From the NCBI GenBank assembly GCA_019120675.1, contig DWUQ01000037.1, positions 1-16,414 of the forward strand: a DNA stretch of 16,414 nucleotides, written 5' to 3'. The position numbers and the translations under genes are program-made. This stretch comes from Candidatus Paenalcaligenes intestinipullorum (lineage in GTDB: Bacteria > Pseudomonadota > Gammaproteobacteria > Burkholderiales > Burkholderiaceae_B). Below, in pieces: positions 1-6,723 of this stretch (within the stretch, counting starts at the first letter, position 1; every line of letters starts with the position of its first letter). Below the pieces are notes generated by a model that was not told where the DNA came from, made no database searches, and worked only from the letters and a program-made list of their open reading frames with translations.

Positions 1-571
1 GTACCTTTCAGCTGTTGATTGCGGTGATTTGTCGGCTCAAGCCACCGATGTATCAGTGAATATCGCCACCCGACGCTTTTTCCCCACACATGGCACGCCA
101 GAAGGCATCTTAAGCCTAGGAGAAGCCGGTCTAACCGAATGCATTCGCACCATTGGTCTGTTTCGCACCAAAGCAAAAAATGTCATCCGTACTTGCGAGA
201 TTTTGCTAGCCGAACATCAAGGTGAGGTGCCCAATGACCGAGCCAGTCTAGAGGCGCTGCCCGGTGTGGGGCGTAAAACAGCCAATGTGGTGCTCAATAC
301 GGCTTTTGGGCAACCCACCATTGCAGTGGATACCCATATTTTTAGAGTCAGCAATCGTACCGGCATTGCCAAAGGCAAAACAGTGCTTGAAGTCGAGCGT
401 CGCTTAGAGCGGGTCATCCCTAAACCTTTCCTCTTGGATGCGCACCATTGGCTAATTTTGCATGGGCGCTATATCTGCGTGGCCCGCAAGCCCAAATGCC
501 CCGAATGCGGTATTGCCGATTTGTGTGAATACAAAGACAAAACCCCGCCGCCAACCCGCGCCAAACAATAA
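1..571 (+). CDS. nth: endonuclease III, 5'-truncated by the window edge, apparent frameshift near base 29
   Basis: Bifunctional DNA glycosylase/AP lyase of base excision repair acting on oxidised pyrimidines. The frame read from base 29 contains SAQATDVSVN, the helix-hairpin-helix LPGVGRKTANVV with the catalytic Lys (residue 83 counted from base 29; E. coli K120), the catalytic Asp in AVDTHIFRV 18 residues later (E. coli D138), and the 4Fe-4S signature C-x6-C-x2-C-x5-C near the C-terminus. The N-terminal part lies outside the window. The conserved FQLLIAVI that should precede LSAQATD is encoded in a different frame (bases 6-29), so one base appears missing in the ATTTG at 27-31. The TTG at 29 is the codon for the Leu of LSAQATD, not a plausible start, because about 37 residues of the fold would be lost. 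Either a sequencing or assembly error or a real mutation; the downstream frame is fully conserved. Confidence 0.93.
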   Translation, partial: YLSAVDCGDLSAQATDVSVNIATRRFFPTHGTPEGILSLGEAGLTECIRTIGLFRTKAKNVIRTCEILLAEHQGEVPNDRASLEALPGVGRKTANVVLNTAFGQPTIAVDTHIFRVSNRTGIAKGKTVLEVERRLERVIPKPFLLDAHHWLILHGRYICVARKPKCPECGIADLCEYKDKTPPPTRAKQ

Positions 572-641
572 GCGTGAACCATAGGTATAAGGCCAAACCA
601 AGACCAAAAACACGTCTTAACGCACGACAGTCGAGCGAACC

Positions 642-753
642 AAAGTCTAAGGCTATGTAAAACCCGTATGGCGCGAAGTGAGTATCTCAAGGAAAATTTT
701 CCTAAATACGTTAACTCTCGCTTTAAGTCGATACGCTTCTCGACTTAGACTTT
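642..753. repeat. nested inverted repeat, arms 642-651 and 744-753
   Basis: AAAGTCTAAG at 642-651 is the exact reverse complement of CTTAGACTTT at 744-753. The centre of this pair (about 697.5) nearly coincides with that of the perfect palindrome AGGAAAATTTTCCT at 690-703 (696.5). Internal sequence is only loosely complementary (CGTAT at 665-669 faces ATACG at 731-735 with a 5-base offset). It could be a degenerate MITE-like palindromic element, a structured leader or a protein-binding region. No target-site duplication is evident. Confidence 0.45.
724..747. repeat. 8-bp hairpin overlapping the right arm of the larger inverted repeat
   Basis: TAAGTCGA (724-731) pairs with TCGACTTA (740-747) around an 8-base loop. 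Bases 744-747 are shared with the right arm of the 642-753 inverted repeat, so in RNA the two pairings would compete. No T-run follows, so it is not a classical terminator. It ends 25 bases before the ATG of the ABC gene. Confidence 0.4.
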
Positions 754-772
754 CCGCCCTTGGTAGGTTGTT

Positions 773-1423
773 ATGCCTCAAACCACTCTCGCTGTTGAAC
801 ACCTGCACGCGTGGCAAGATACCCAGCACTTTCTACGTGGGATTAGCTTTGCAGCACGCCAAGGGGAGATGGTATGCCTACTTAACCCCTGTTCCCACAC
901 TCGGCGCCGCTTGATGCACAGCCTAATTGGTTTAGACACCAAGCGCGAAGGCTCAGTACGTATCCACAACACCGAGACCTTACATTTCAGCTTGGATCGT
1001 CTGAGCCAGTTGGGACTGAGCTACTGTTCCAAACGTACCGGTATTTTGCCTAATCTAAGCAGCGAGGAAAACTTGTTGCTGCAGCACAATCAGCACTTTG
1101 GCAGCGGCATGCCGCTCAATGAAATTTATGATTTAGTGCCGTCATTGCGCACTCACAAAGACTTACCTGCTTTGCATTTACCTGTAGGCGTATCCCATTT
1201 ATTGTGCATGGCCAAAGCGCTGCGACATGGCGCTGACCTATTAGTGATCCGCGATTTACTACTGGCAATGACCCCTCATATAGCCCAGCAAGCTCTGAGT
1301 CTCTTGCATACGCTCAAAGCGCGCGGCTACACCTTGATTCTTAGCCACTCTAGTAGTGATCACATTTCGAACCTAGCGGATCAACAATACCTCTTTGTGG
1401 ATGGGCAACTGCACGGTGCTTAG
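773..1423 (+). CDS. degenerate LivF-like ABC ATPase homologue
   Basis: 216 residues aligning by eye with LivF/UrtE-type ATPases of branched-chain amino acid or urea importers: LAVEHLHAWQDTQHFLRGISF at the N-terminus, GEMVCLL before the P-loop, GILPNLSSEENLLL (LivF: GIFPNLxVEENL), MAKAL in place of IARAL, and ILSHSSSDHISNLADQQYLFVDGQL at the end. The catalytic motifs are lost. The P-loop position reads NPCSHTRRR (38-46), without the Gly residues or the Lys. The LSGGE position reads LPVGVS (136-141). Walker B Asp-Glu-Pro is replaced by R160-D161-L162. ATP hydrolysis by the canonical mechanism is therefore not expected. The frame is nonetheless open over the usual core and starts where LivF starts; a TAG at 764-766 excludes an earlier start. 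The ribosome site (TAGG) is weak. No permease or binding-protein gene is adjacent. It may be a decaying relic or a repurposed pseudo-ATPase. Confidence 0.72.
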   Translation: MPQTTLAVEHLHAWQDTQHFLRGISFAARQGEMVCLLNPCSHTRRRLMHSLIGLDTKREGSVRIHNTETLHFSLDRLSQLGLSYCSKRTGILPNLSSEENLLLQHNQHFGSGMPLNEIYDLVPSLRTHKDLPALHLPVGVSHLLCMAKALRHGADLLVIRDLLLAMTPHIAQQALSLLHTLKARGYTLILSHSSSDHISNLADQQYLFVDGQLHGA

Positions 1424-1549
1424 CCGCACACCGACTCGTGGTATTTGGATACGCTTTTATCGCTGAATTCTAGCCTAGCGCCTACAAATGCTTGTATGCT
1501 TAATGCATTCATTTTGCTTCTTGAAGCCATTTTGCATATTGAGTTAGGT
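1424..1549. other. 126-base leader region of the msrB operon
   Basis: An open frame reaches back to a TTG at 1445, but the MsrB family begins at the ATG at 1550, so this stretch is treated as non-coding. It is AT-rich near the gene, with an 8-base palindrome AATGCATT (1502-1509), ATGCTT repeats just before it and two ATTTTGC copies. I could not identify a convincing -35/-10 pair; the operon promoter may be here or upstream of the ABC gene. Confidence 0.4.
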
Positions 1550-1954
1550 ATGAAAAAACTTCTTAAAACCCCAGAGCAATGGCGCGCTCAGCTGTCGCCC
1601 GAAGCCTATTACGTAACGCGCGAACAAGGCACTGAACGCCCATTTACCGGTGCGTACTGGGATACCAATGAGCCCGGCATTTACCACTGCATTGGTTGTG
1701 ACACCCCTTTGTTTAGTTCCGATACCAAGTTTGACGCAGGCTGTGGCTGGCCCAGTTACTTTCAAGCCATTAATCCTGACCACGTTGCTGAGCATGCCGA
1801 TTACTCTCATGGTATGGTACGTACCGAAATCGTCTGTCAAGTGTGCGATGCGCATTTGGGTCATGTTTTTCCAGATGGCCCGCCCCCTACTGGACGACGC
1901 TATTGTATTAACTCTGCTGCGTTACGCTTTGAACCTGCTGCACCCACCTCATGA
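1550..1954 (+). CDS. msrB: peptide-methionine (R)-S-oxide reductase MsrB
   Basis: Reduces the R-diastereomer of methionine sulfoxide in proteins, repairing oxidative damage in the cytoplasm. The ATG at 1550 gives 134 residues, the usual length (E. coli about 137), and fits family N-termini. Two CxxC pairs (C47/C50 and C96/C99) form the structural zinc site. The catalytic Cys is C119 in RRYCINSAAL, and the conserved FDAGCGWPS block is at 61-69. All hallmark residues are present. Its stop overlaps the start of yciB by four bases (ATGA at 1951-1954), indicating coupled translation. The ribosome site (GAGTTAGG) is modest. An upstream TTG at 1445 would add 35 residues unrelated to the family and was not used. 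Confidence 0.96.
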   Translation: MKKLLKTPEQWRAQLSPEAYYVTREQGTERPFTGAYWDTNEPGIYHCIGCDTPLFSSDTKFDAGCGWPSYFQAINPDHVAEHADYSHGMVRTEIVCQVCDAHLGHVFPDGPPPTGRRYCINSAALRFEPAAPTS

Positions 1955-2532
1955 AAAAATTCCTCTTTGATTTATTCCCTTTATTATTATTTTTTGGGGC
2001 GTACAAGTACTCCGGTGATATGTATGTGGCCACAGGGGTCGCCATTGCTGCGTCGATCGGTCAGATTATTTGGCTACGTCTGCGACGTTTAAAAATCGAA
2101 CACACACACTGGATTAATCTGGGTGTGATTGTGCTGTTTGGTGGGGCCACCATTATTTTCAAAAACGATGCGTTTATTCGCTGGAAGCCCACCGTGCTCT
2201 ATTGGATTTTTGGTGTCGCCTTGCTGAGTAGTCGTTGGCTTTTCAATCGCAACCTGATGCAAAAGTTGTTAGGAAGCCAAGTTGCTTTACCCGCCCCAGT
2301 TTGGGACAAAATGAATTATAGTTGGGCCTTGTTTTTTATCTTGGCAGGCGCTGCAAATTTATACGTGGCGTTTTCCGGTTACTATACCGAAACCCAGTGG
2401 GTGAACTTTAAAGTGTTTGGTCTGACAGCCCTTTTAGTTGTTTTTGTGATTGCGCAATCCATCTGGCTGGGGCGTCACCTCAAGGACAGCACGCACCAAG
2501 CGGCTAACGATGATCAGCCTCCGTTATCATAA
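1951..2532 (+). CDS. yciB: septation protein A / YciB-family inner-membrane protein
   Basis: 193-residue hydrophobic protein of the YciB/IspZ family, an inner-membrane protein linked in enterobacteria to cell-envelope synthesis and division; its exact biochemical role is unsettled. The start MKKFLFDLFPLLLFFGAYKY and the central block FKNDAFIRWKPTVLYWIFG (residues about 70-88) are family signatures. Hydrophobic segments consistent with about five membrane helices are seen at roughly 5-20, 24-42, 55-70, 80-95 and 125-172. The C-terminal 20 residues are polar, and the protein is slightly longer than E. coli YciB (179). The ATG overlaps the msrB stop by four bases, and bolA follows after 15 bases. 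Confidence 0.94.
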   Translation: MKKFLFDLFPLLLFFGAYKYSGDMYVATGVAIAASIGQIIWLRLRRLKIEHTHWINLGVIVLFGGATIIFKNDAFIRWKPTVLYWIFGVALLSSRWLFNRNLMQKLLGSQVALPAPVWDKMNYSWALFFILAGAANLYVAFSGYYTETQWVNFKVFGLTALLVVFVIAQSIWLGRHLKDSTHQAANDDQPPLS

Positions 2533-2547
2533 TTTTTTACGTTGTTT

Positions 2548-2811
2548 ATGAGTCAAGCTCGCATAACCCAACTAAAATCCCGTTTGGCTGATTTACAGCC
2601 GACCTACTTAGAGGTGATTGATGACTCCCACCTACACGCTGGTCATGCCGGTGCCAAAGATGGGGCCTCACATTTTACAGTGGTCATCGATTCGCCTTTA
2701 TTCGAAGGTCTCACTACCTTACAACGGCATCGTCTAGTCAAAGAGCGCGTCAGCGATTTGATGCCTTATCCGATCCATGCATTGGCCATTCAAACCAATC
2801 TAAACGTTTAA
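2548..2811 (+). CDS. bolA: BolA-family protein
   Basis: 87-residue BolA-like protein. Family members bind monothiol glutaredoxins through a shared 2Fe-2S cluster, and some influence morphology and stress responses. Seen here: LEVIDDSHLHAGHAGA (21-36), the BolA fingerprint with candidate ligand His residues, HFTVVIDSPLFEG, and the C-terminal PIHALAI with the conserved His at 77. The ATG at 2548 is preferred over a TTG two codons upstream. No clear Shine-Dalgarno sequence precedes it, and it lies 15 bases after yciB, so translation may depend on its neighbours. This is the short BolA-like type; which paralogue (BolA or IbaG-like) cannot be settled from the sequence alone. Confidence 0.92.
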   Translation: MSQARITQLKSRLADLQPTYLEVIDDSHLHAGHAGAKDGASHFTVVIDSPLFEGLTTLQRHRLVKERVSDLMPYPIHALAIQTNLNV

Positions 2812-2822
2812 AAAGGATTTAC

Positions 2823-3599
2823 ATGAAACGATTTGCCACTTTGGCCCTTACCTGCGCCCTCGCCGCTACGCCTTTGTATGCTCAAAATGTTGCGACCGTA
2901 AACGGCAAAGCCATTCCTAAAGCGGAAGTGGATGAGTTTGTCGCGACCCTTGTGCAGCAAGGTGCCAAAGACAGCCCTGAGCTGCGTGAAGAAATCAAAC
3001 AAGAGCTCATTGGCCGTGCCGTGTTGGTGCAGGCCGCCGAGAAATCCGGTATTGAAAAGCAAGCTGCTGTGAAGCAAGAGCTCGAAATGGCACGCCAAAG
3101 CGTACTCGTTCGTGCGCTCATGCAGGACTACCTCAAAAAGAATCCCGTTAAGGATGCCGACGTACGCGCTGAGTACGAAATCTTGAAAAAGCAAGAAGCA
3201 GGCAAACAAGAATACAAAGTGCGTCACATCTTGCTCGAAGACGAAGCCCAAGCTAAAAAGGTGTTGGCTGATCTAAAAGCCAAGAAAACCACCTTTGCCG
3301 AAGCTGCTAAGCAATCCGCTGACCCCGGTAGCGCTGCCCGTGGCGGTGAGCTGGGCTGGGCGCCCAGCGATGCTTATGTTCCTGCCTTTAGCAAAGCCGT
3401 AGAAACCCAGAAAAAAGGCGAGCTTAGCGCCGCCCCCATCAAGTCGGACTTTGGTTGGCACATCGTGTTAGTCGAAGACCAACGTGCCCTTCAGTTCCCA
3501 AGCTTCGAAGAAGCCAAGCCTCAACTCGAAGAAATGATGCGTCAAAGCAAGCTCGAAGAGTACCAACAGTCCTTATTCAAGGCTGCGGACATCAAGTAA
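2823..3599 (+). CDS. periplasmic parvulin-type peptidyl-prolyl cis-trans isomerase
   Basis: 258-residue PpiC/SurA-like isomerase that likely assists folding of exported or outer-membrane proteins. A signal peptide covers residues 1-20 (MKR, then a hydrophobic core, LYA before Q21), with no lipobox Cys. A helical N-terminal chaperone-like region follows (about 25-125), then one parvulin domain from YKVRHILLED (131-140) through GGELGWAPSDAYVPAF (174-189) to IKSDFGWHIVLVEDQR. A strong Shine-Dalgarno AAAGGA lies just upstream of the ATG. It is the last gene of the msrB-yciB-bolA operon, 11 bases after bolA. Its 3' end overlaps the convergent ligA by 27 bases. Bordetella and Burkholderia have single-domain proteins of this type; I give no symbol because several parvulin names are used. 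Confidence 0.94.
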   Translation: MKRFATLALTCALAATPLYAQNVATVNGKAIPKAEVDEFVATLVQQGAKDSPELREEIKQELIGRAVLVQAAEKSGIEKQAAVKQELEMARQSVLVRALMQDYLKKNPVKDADVRAEYEILKKQEAGKQEYKVRHILLEDEAQAKKVLADLKAKKTTFAEAAKQSADPGSAARGGELGWAPSDAYVPAFSKAVETQKKGELSAAPIKSDFGWHIVLVEDQRALQFPSFEEAKPQLEEMMRQSKLEEYQQSLFKAADIK

Positions 3600-5663
3600 T
3601 ACTCTTAGTTGCGCTTCATCCAGCACCGTTACGCCGAGCTCTTGGGCTCGGCGTAATTTACTTCCCGCCTCGTCACCCGCCACTACATAAGCGGTTTTAG
3701 CGGACACCGAACCGGTAACTTTGGCACCCGCCGCTAATAGATAGCGCGTGGCTTCGTCGCGTGTCCATGTAGGCAAAGTCCCCGTGAGCACCACACTTTT
3801 GCCGGTAAGCGCACTGCCGTGTACCGATAACGCTGCAGACTCATCAATGGTCACGCCCGATTGCAATAAACGCACAATGGCTGAGCGATTGTGGGGCTCT
3901 TGGAAAAAATGCGCAATGGACGCCGCAACGATCGGCCCCACATCGGCAACCCGTAACAGATCACTCTCCTCGGCCTCCATGAGGTTTTCCAAGCTGCCAT
4001 AGTAGCGAGCGACCTCTCGGGCGGTGGTCTCGCCCACATGACGAATCCCTAAGGCATACAATAGACGTTCGAGACGGGGATGACGTGCCGCATTGATGGC
4101 TTTGATCACATTCTCAGCGGATTTTTTGCCCATGCGAGGCAGCGCCGCCAACTCCTCGGCTCGTAGCGTATAGAGATCGGCTAAGGTTTTGACCCGACCG
4201 CTGTCCACCAATTGGTCAATGAGCTTTTCACCTAAACCATCAATATCCAGCGCTTTACGGGATACGGCATGCGCTAGGGTTTGCTTGCGTTGCGCAGCAC
4301 AAACCAAACCGCCCGTGCAACGTGCGATGGCTTCGTCTTCGGGGCGCTCGATGGCGGAGTCACAGACAGGGCAGCTCTGTGGCATCACAAAGCCTTCAGT
4401 ATGCTCAGGGCGCTTTTCTAGGACTGGAGCGACAACCTCGGGGATGACGTCCCCAGCGCGACGAATCACGACCGTATCACCGATGCGGATATCTTTGCGA
4501 CGAATTTCGTCCTCGTTATGCAAGGTGGCATTCGTTACGGTAACCCCCCCAACGAACACAGGCTTTAAGCGTGCCACTGGTGTGATCGCACCGGTGCGCC
4601 CCACTTGCACATCAATGGCCACGACTTCTGTAGTGGCTTCTTGGGCGGGGTATTTGTGCGCAATCGCAAACCGAGGTGCTCGGGCAACAAAGCCCAAAAC
4701 ACGCTGCTGGTCCAAGTAATTGACCTTGTACACCACCCCATCAATATCAAAGGGTAGATCAGCACGCGCTTCGGCAGTGCGTTGGTAATACTGCACCAAG
4801 CCTTGCACCCCTTTTACAACCTCATAGCTGCGGCTCACCGGCAAGCCTAAGCGCTGCAACCAACCTAGCATCTCTGCCTGAGTGGCATAGGGCTCGGTTA
4901 GCTCATGGTTGAGCTGAGCGAGTAGGTCTTGCTGGGGGCTCGGCTGGGCGACACTGACCTCGCCCCAGCCATAGGCGTAGAAACGTAAGCGACGCTGCGC
5001 TGTAATGCGAGGGTCTAACTGCCGTAGACTGCCGGCTGCGGCATTGCGAGGATTGACGAAAACCCGTTCGCGACGTTTCAGCTGCTCTTGGTTTAAGGCC
5101 TCAAAATCACGATGGCTCATCAGCACTTCGCCCCGGACTTCGAGTACAGCAGGCCATGCGGTGGCGTTGCCTAATAAACGTAGCGGCACCGAAGCAATGG
5201 TGCGAATGTTGCTGGTAATGTCCTCACCGCTCAGGCCGTCCCCACGGGTGGCGGCTTGCACCAACACCCCTTGCTCGTAGCGTAAATTGACCGCCAAACC
5301 GTCAAATTTGTATTCGGCGTTGTATTCCACCTGCTCGCCAGGCGCTAAAAAGCCCGCTTGCCTGAGGGTATCGTGGATACGCTGATCAAAGGCAACAAGC
5401 TCCTCTTCGTTAAAGGCATTACCCAGCGATAGCATGGGAACGGCATGGTTAACGGTAGCAAAGCCACCTTTGGGTGGCGCTCCGACACGTTGGGTGGGCG
5501 AATCGGGTGTAATCCACTCTGGATGCTCGGCCTCAATTGCCATTAATTCGCGCATCAGCGCATCGTACTCGGCATCGGACACAATCGGTGCATCCAGCAC
5601 ATAGTAGCGATGATTGTGTTCAGTCAGTTGTGTTTTTAAATCGTCTAAACGCTGCTTAGTCAC
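3573..5663 (-). CDS. ligA: NAD-dependent DNA ligase LigA
   Basis: Essential NAD+-dependent ligase sealing nicks during replication and repair. 696 residues, normal for the family. In order: N-terminal Ia domain (HNHRYYVLDAPIVSDAEYDALMREL), adenylation domain with the nucleophile K119 in YKFDG, the GRTGAITPVA motif and the OB fold (355-415), four zinc Cys (C431, C434, C449, C455), helix-hairpin-helix repeats (about 475-600), and a C-terminal BRCT domain from about 614. The start is a GTG overlapping the zipA stop by four bases (GTGA), implying coupled translation. The last codons overlap the 3' end of the convergent isomerase gene by 27 bases. Third gene of smc-zipA-ligA. Confidence 0.98.
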   Translation of the reverse strand: MTKQRLDDLKTQLTEHNHRYYVLDAPIVSDAEYDALMRELMAIEAEHPEWITPDSPTQRVGAPPKGGFATVNHAVPMLSLGNAFNEEELVAFDQRIHDTLRQAGFLAPGEQVEYNAEYKFDGLAVNLRYEQGVLVQAATRGDGLSGEDITSNIRTIASVPLRLLGNATAWPAVLEVRGEVLMSHRDFEALNQEQLKRRERVFVNPRNAAAGSLRQLDPRITAQRRLRFYAYGWGEVSVAQPSPQQDLLAQLNHELTEPYATQAEMLGWLQRLGLPVSRSYEVVKGVQGLVQYYQRTAEARADLPFDIDGVVYKVNYLDQQRVLGFVARAPRFAIAHKYPAQEATTEVVAIDVQVGRTGAITPVARLKPVFVGGVTVTNATLHNEDEIRRKDIRIGDTVVIRRAGDVIPEVVAPVLEKRPEHTEGFVMPQSCPVCDSAIERPEDEAIARCTGGLVCAAQRKQTLAHAVSRKALDIDGLGEKLIDQLVDSGRVKTLADLYTLRAEELAALPRMGKKSAENVIKAINAARHPRLERLLYALGIRHVGETTAREVARYYGSLENLMEAEESDLLRVADVGPIVAASIAHFFQEPHNRSAIVRLLQSGVTIDESAALSVHGSALTGKSVVLTGTLPTWTRDEATRYLLAAGAKVTGSVSAKTAYVVAGDEAGSKLRRAQELGVTVLDEAQLRVLLDVRSLE
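3629..3656 (+). terminator. candidate terminator hairpin for the msrB-ppiase operon, inside ligA coding sequence
   Basis: TTACGCCGAGC (3629-3639) pairs perfectly with GCTCGGCGTAA (3646-3656) around a 6-base loop: an 11-bp GC-rich stem beginning 30 bases after the isomerase stop. The following plus-strand bases (TTTACTT) make only a weak T-tract. The same DNA encodes the RRAQELGV segment of LigA on the other strand. Transcripts from the minus strand would also carry the stem but have no T-run after it. Confidence 0.5.
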
Positions 5664-6691
5664 GCAAAAACCCTTGCTGTACGGGCATCGCCTGGCGTAA
5701 AGCCGGCGCGTTCCAATTGTTGATAAAGTTCGTAAAGCTGCTCATCCAGTACCGCATCATTGTGCTCGTGTACGGGCCGACCACTGTCATCAATGAGCTC
5801 GGCCTGCAAGTCTGCCGCCAGGCCACGAGCCACACTCGCCATCCGACTAAACGCTTCGGTATCGGCTGGCGTATTGGGCACATCCAGCAGCAGATCCAAA
5901 TGACGAATGCTTGCAGAATGCACCTCATCCGCTCGCTTGCCGTCAAATAACAATGTAAAGCGGGGCACGCCCGAGTCAGCCAACCAAGCGGTTTGTCGAC
6001 CGTAAGGCAAAAACCCAGCTTCGGTGACCGCATGCATGACTTGAGCACTAGGCGTAGGCCCTTGGAGCACAATCTGTAAGCCAACCTGAGCATCAATGCT
6101 GGCACAGTAGTTGTCCAGCGCCTCGGCTTGCGCGACCACTGCGTCTTGTTCCGGGCCTTCGAGGGTGGCGTCTAGGTGCTCGGCGATGCTTTGTGCGGCC
6201 GCCCACAATCGTGACCAATCAATGGCTGTGAGGGGACCTTGGCGATTCGCTAGCAGGATCGCTAATTGGATATCTGAATACTGCTGCTCAGGATGCACAG
6301 ACGTCGTGGGTTGATGCTGATCGGTGGTGGCAAAAAAGCGTAATGGCTTGCTGGTGGGACGCAAATAATCGCGCAACACCGCTAGCAATTGCTGCCCAGC
6401 GACGGGGGTCGCAAAATGCAGATCAATGACTGCCTCGCACGCAGCATCGACCTCATCAGCGGGCACCACCGGCTCAGTGACGTGCTCACCCAACGAGTCC
6501 GCAATGCGCACAGTGGGCTCTTGTTTGGTAGTGGCTTGCAAAGCGCTCCCCATCAGCGGATCATCGTCCGTATCTGGCAAGTGCGCTTGCATGTGCTGGC
6601 GGATACGTTTGTCTTGCCACCAGTTAAAGGCCAATAAACCACCAATTACCACTACCCCGGCTACAATCAAACCAATTTGTAAATCGCTCAT
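5660..6691 (-). CDS. zipA: ZipA-like cell division protein, FtsZ-binding
   Basis: 343 residues from the ATG at 6691. A single N-terminal membrane helix (about 5-23, QIGLIVAGVVVIGGLLAF) is followed by a charged segment (WWQDKRIRQ), an acidic linker, and a C-terminal globular domain (about 190-330) resembling the ZipA FtsZ-binding domain (LQIVLQGPT, RFTLLFDGKR, LDLLLDVPN). Expected to tether FtsZ to the inner membrane during divisome assembly. Betaproteobacterial ZipA is much diverged from E. coli, so the call relies on topology and on the smc-zipA-ligA context. A TTG two codons upstream (6697) is possible but less likely. The gene follows smc by 32 bases and overlaps ligA by four. Confidence 0.88.
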   Translation of the reverse strand: MSDLQIGLIVAGVVVIGGLLAFNWWQDKRIRQHMQAHLPDTDDDPLMGSALQATTKQEPTVRIADSLGEHVTEPVVPADEVDAACEAVIDLHFATPVAGQQLLAVLRDYLRPTSKPLRFFATTDQHQPTTSVHPEQQYSDIQLAILLANRQGPLTAIDWSRLWAAAQSIAEHLDATLEGPEQDAVVAQAEALDNYCASIDAQVGLQIVLQGPTPSAQVMHAVTEAGFLPYGRQTAWLADSGVPRFTLLFDGKRADEVHSASIRHLDLLLDVPNTPADTEAFSRMASVARGLAADLQAELIDDSGRPVHEHNDAVLDEQLYELYQQLERAGFTPGDARTARVFA

Positions 6692-6723
6692 TCCCAACCT
6701 ATCCGAAAAATTACATCTGCGCG

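Larger units (their letters stand above)
572..772. other. palindrome-rich intergenic gap between nth and the ABC gene
   Basis: This 201-base stretch has no believable gene. It holds three dyad structures, listed separately: a 10-base inverted repeat at 642-651/744-753, a perfect 14-base palindrome at 690-703 almost exactly at its centre, and an 8-bp hairpin at 724-747. A 5-base inverted repeat AAGAC/GTCTT (600-604/614-618) follows nth but has no T-run, so it is a poor terminator. I see no convincing sigma70 promoter for the downstream gene. Confidence 0.6.

Noticed and set aside
678..914. 78-codon plus-strand frame starting in the palindromic gap
   Set aside because: It overlaps the LivF-like gene in another frame and has no family similarity; its start lies within the inverted-repeat region.
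1445..1549. N-terminal extension of MsrB from a TTG at 1445
   Set aside because: The added 35 residues have no counterpart in MsrB, and the ATG at 1550 gives the standard length and N-terminus.
4189..4719. 176-codon plus-strand open frame
   Set aside because: Entirely antisense to ligA, with Ser/Thr/Arg-rich low-complexity content typical of a shadow frame.
5656..6105. 149-codon minus-strand open frame overlapping zipA
   Set aside because: It overlaps zipA in another frame on the same strand; zipA has the membrane helix, domain pattern and operon-coupled stop, while this frame shows no recognisable features.
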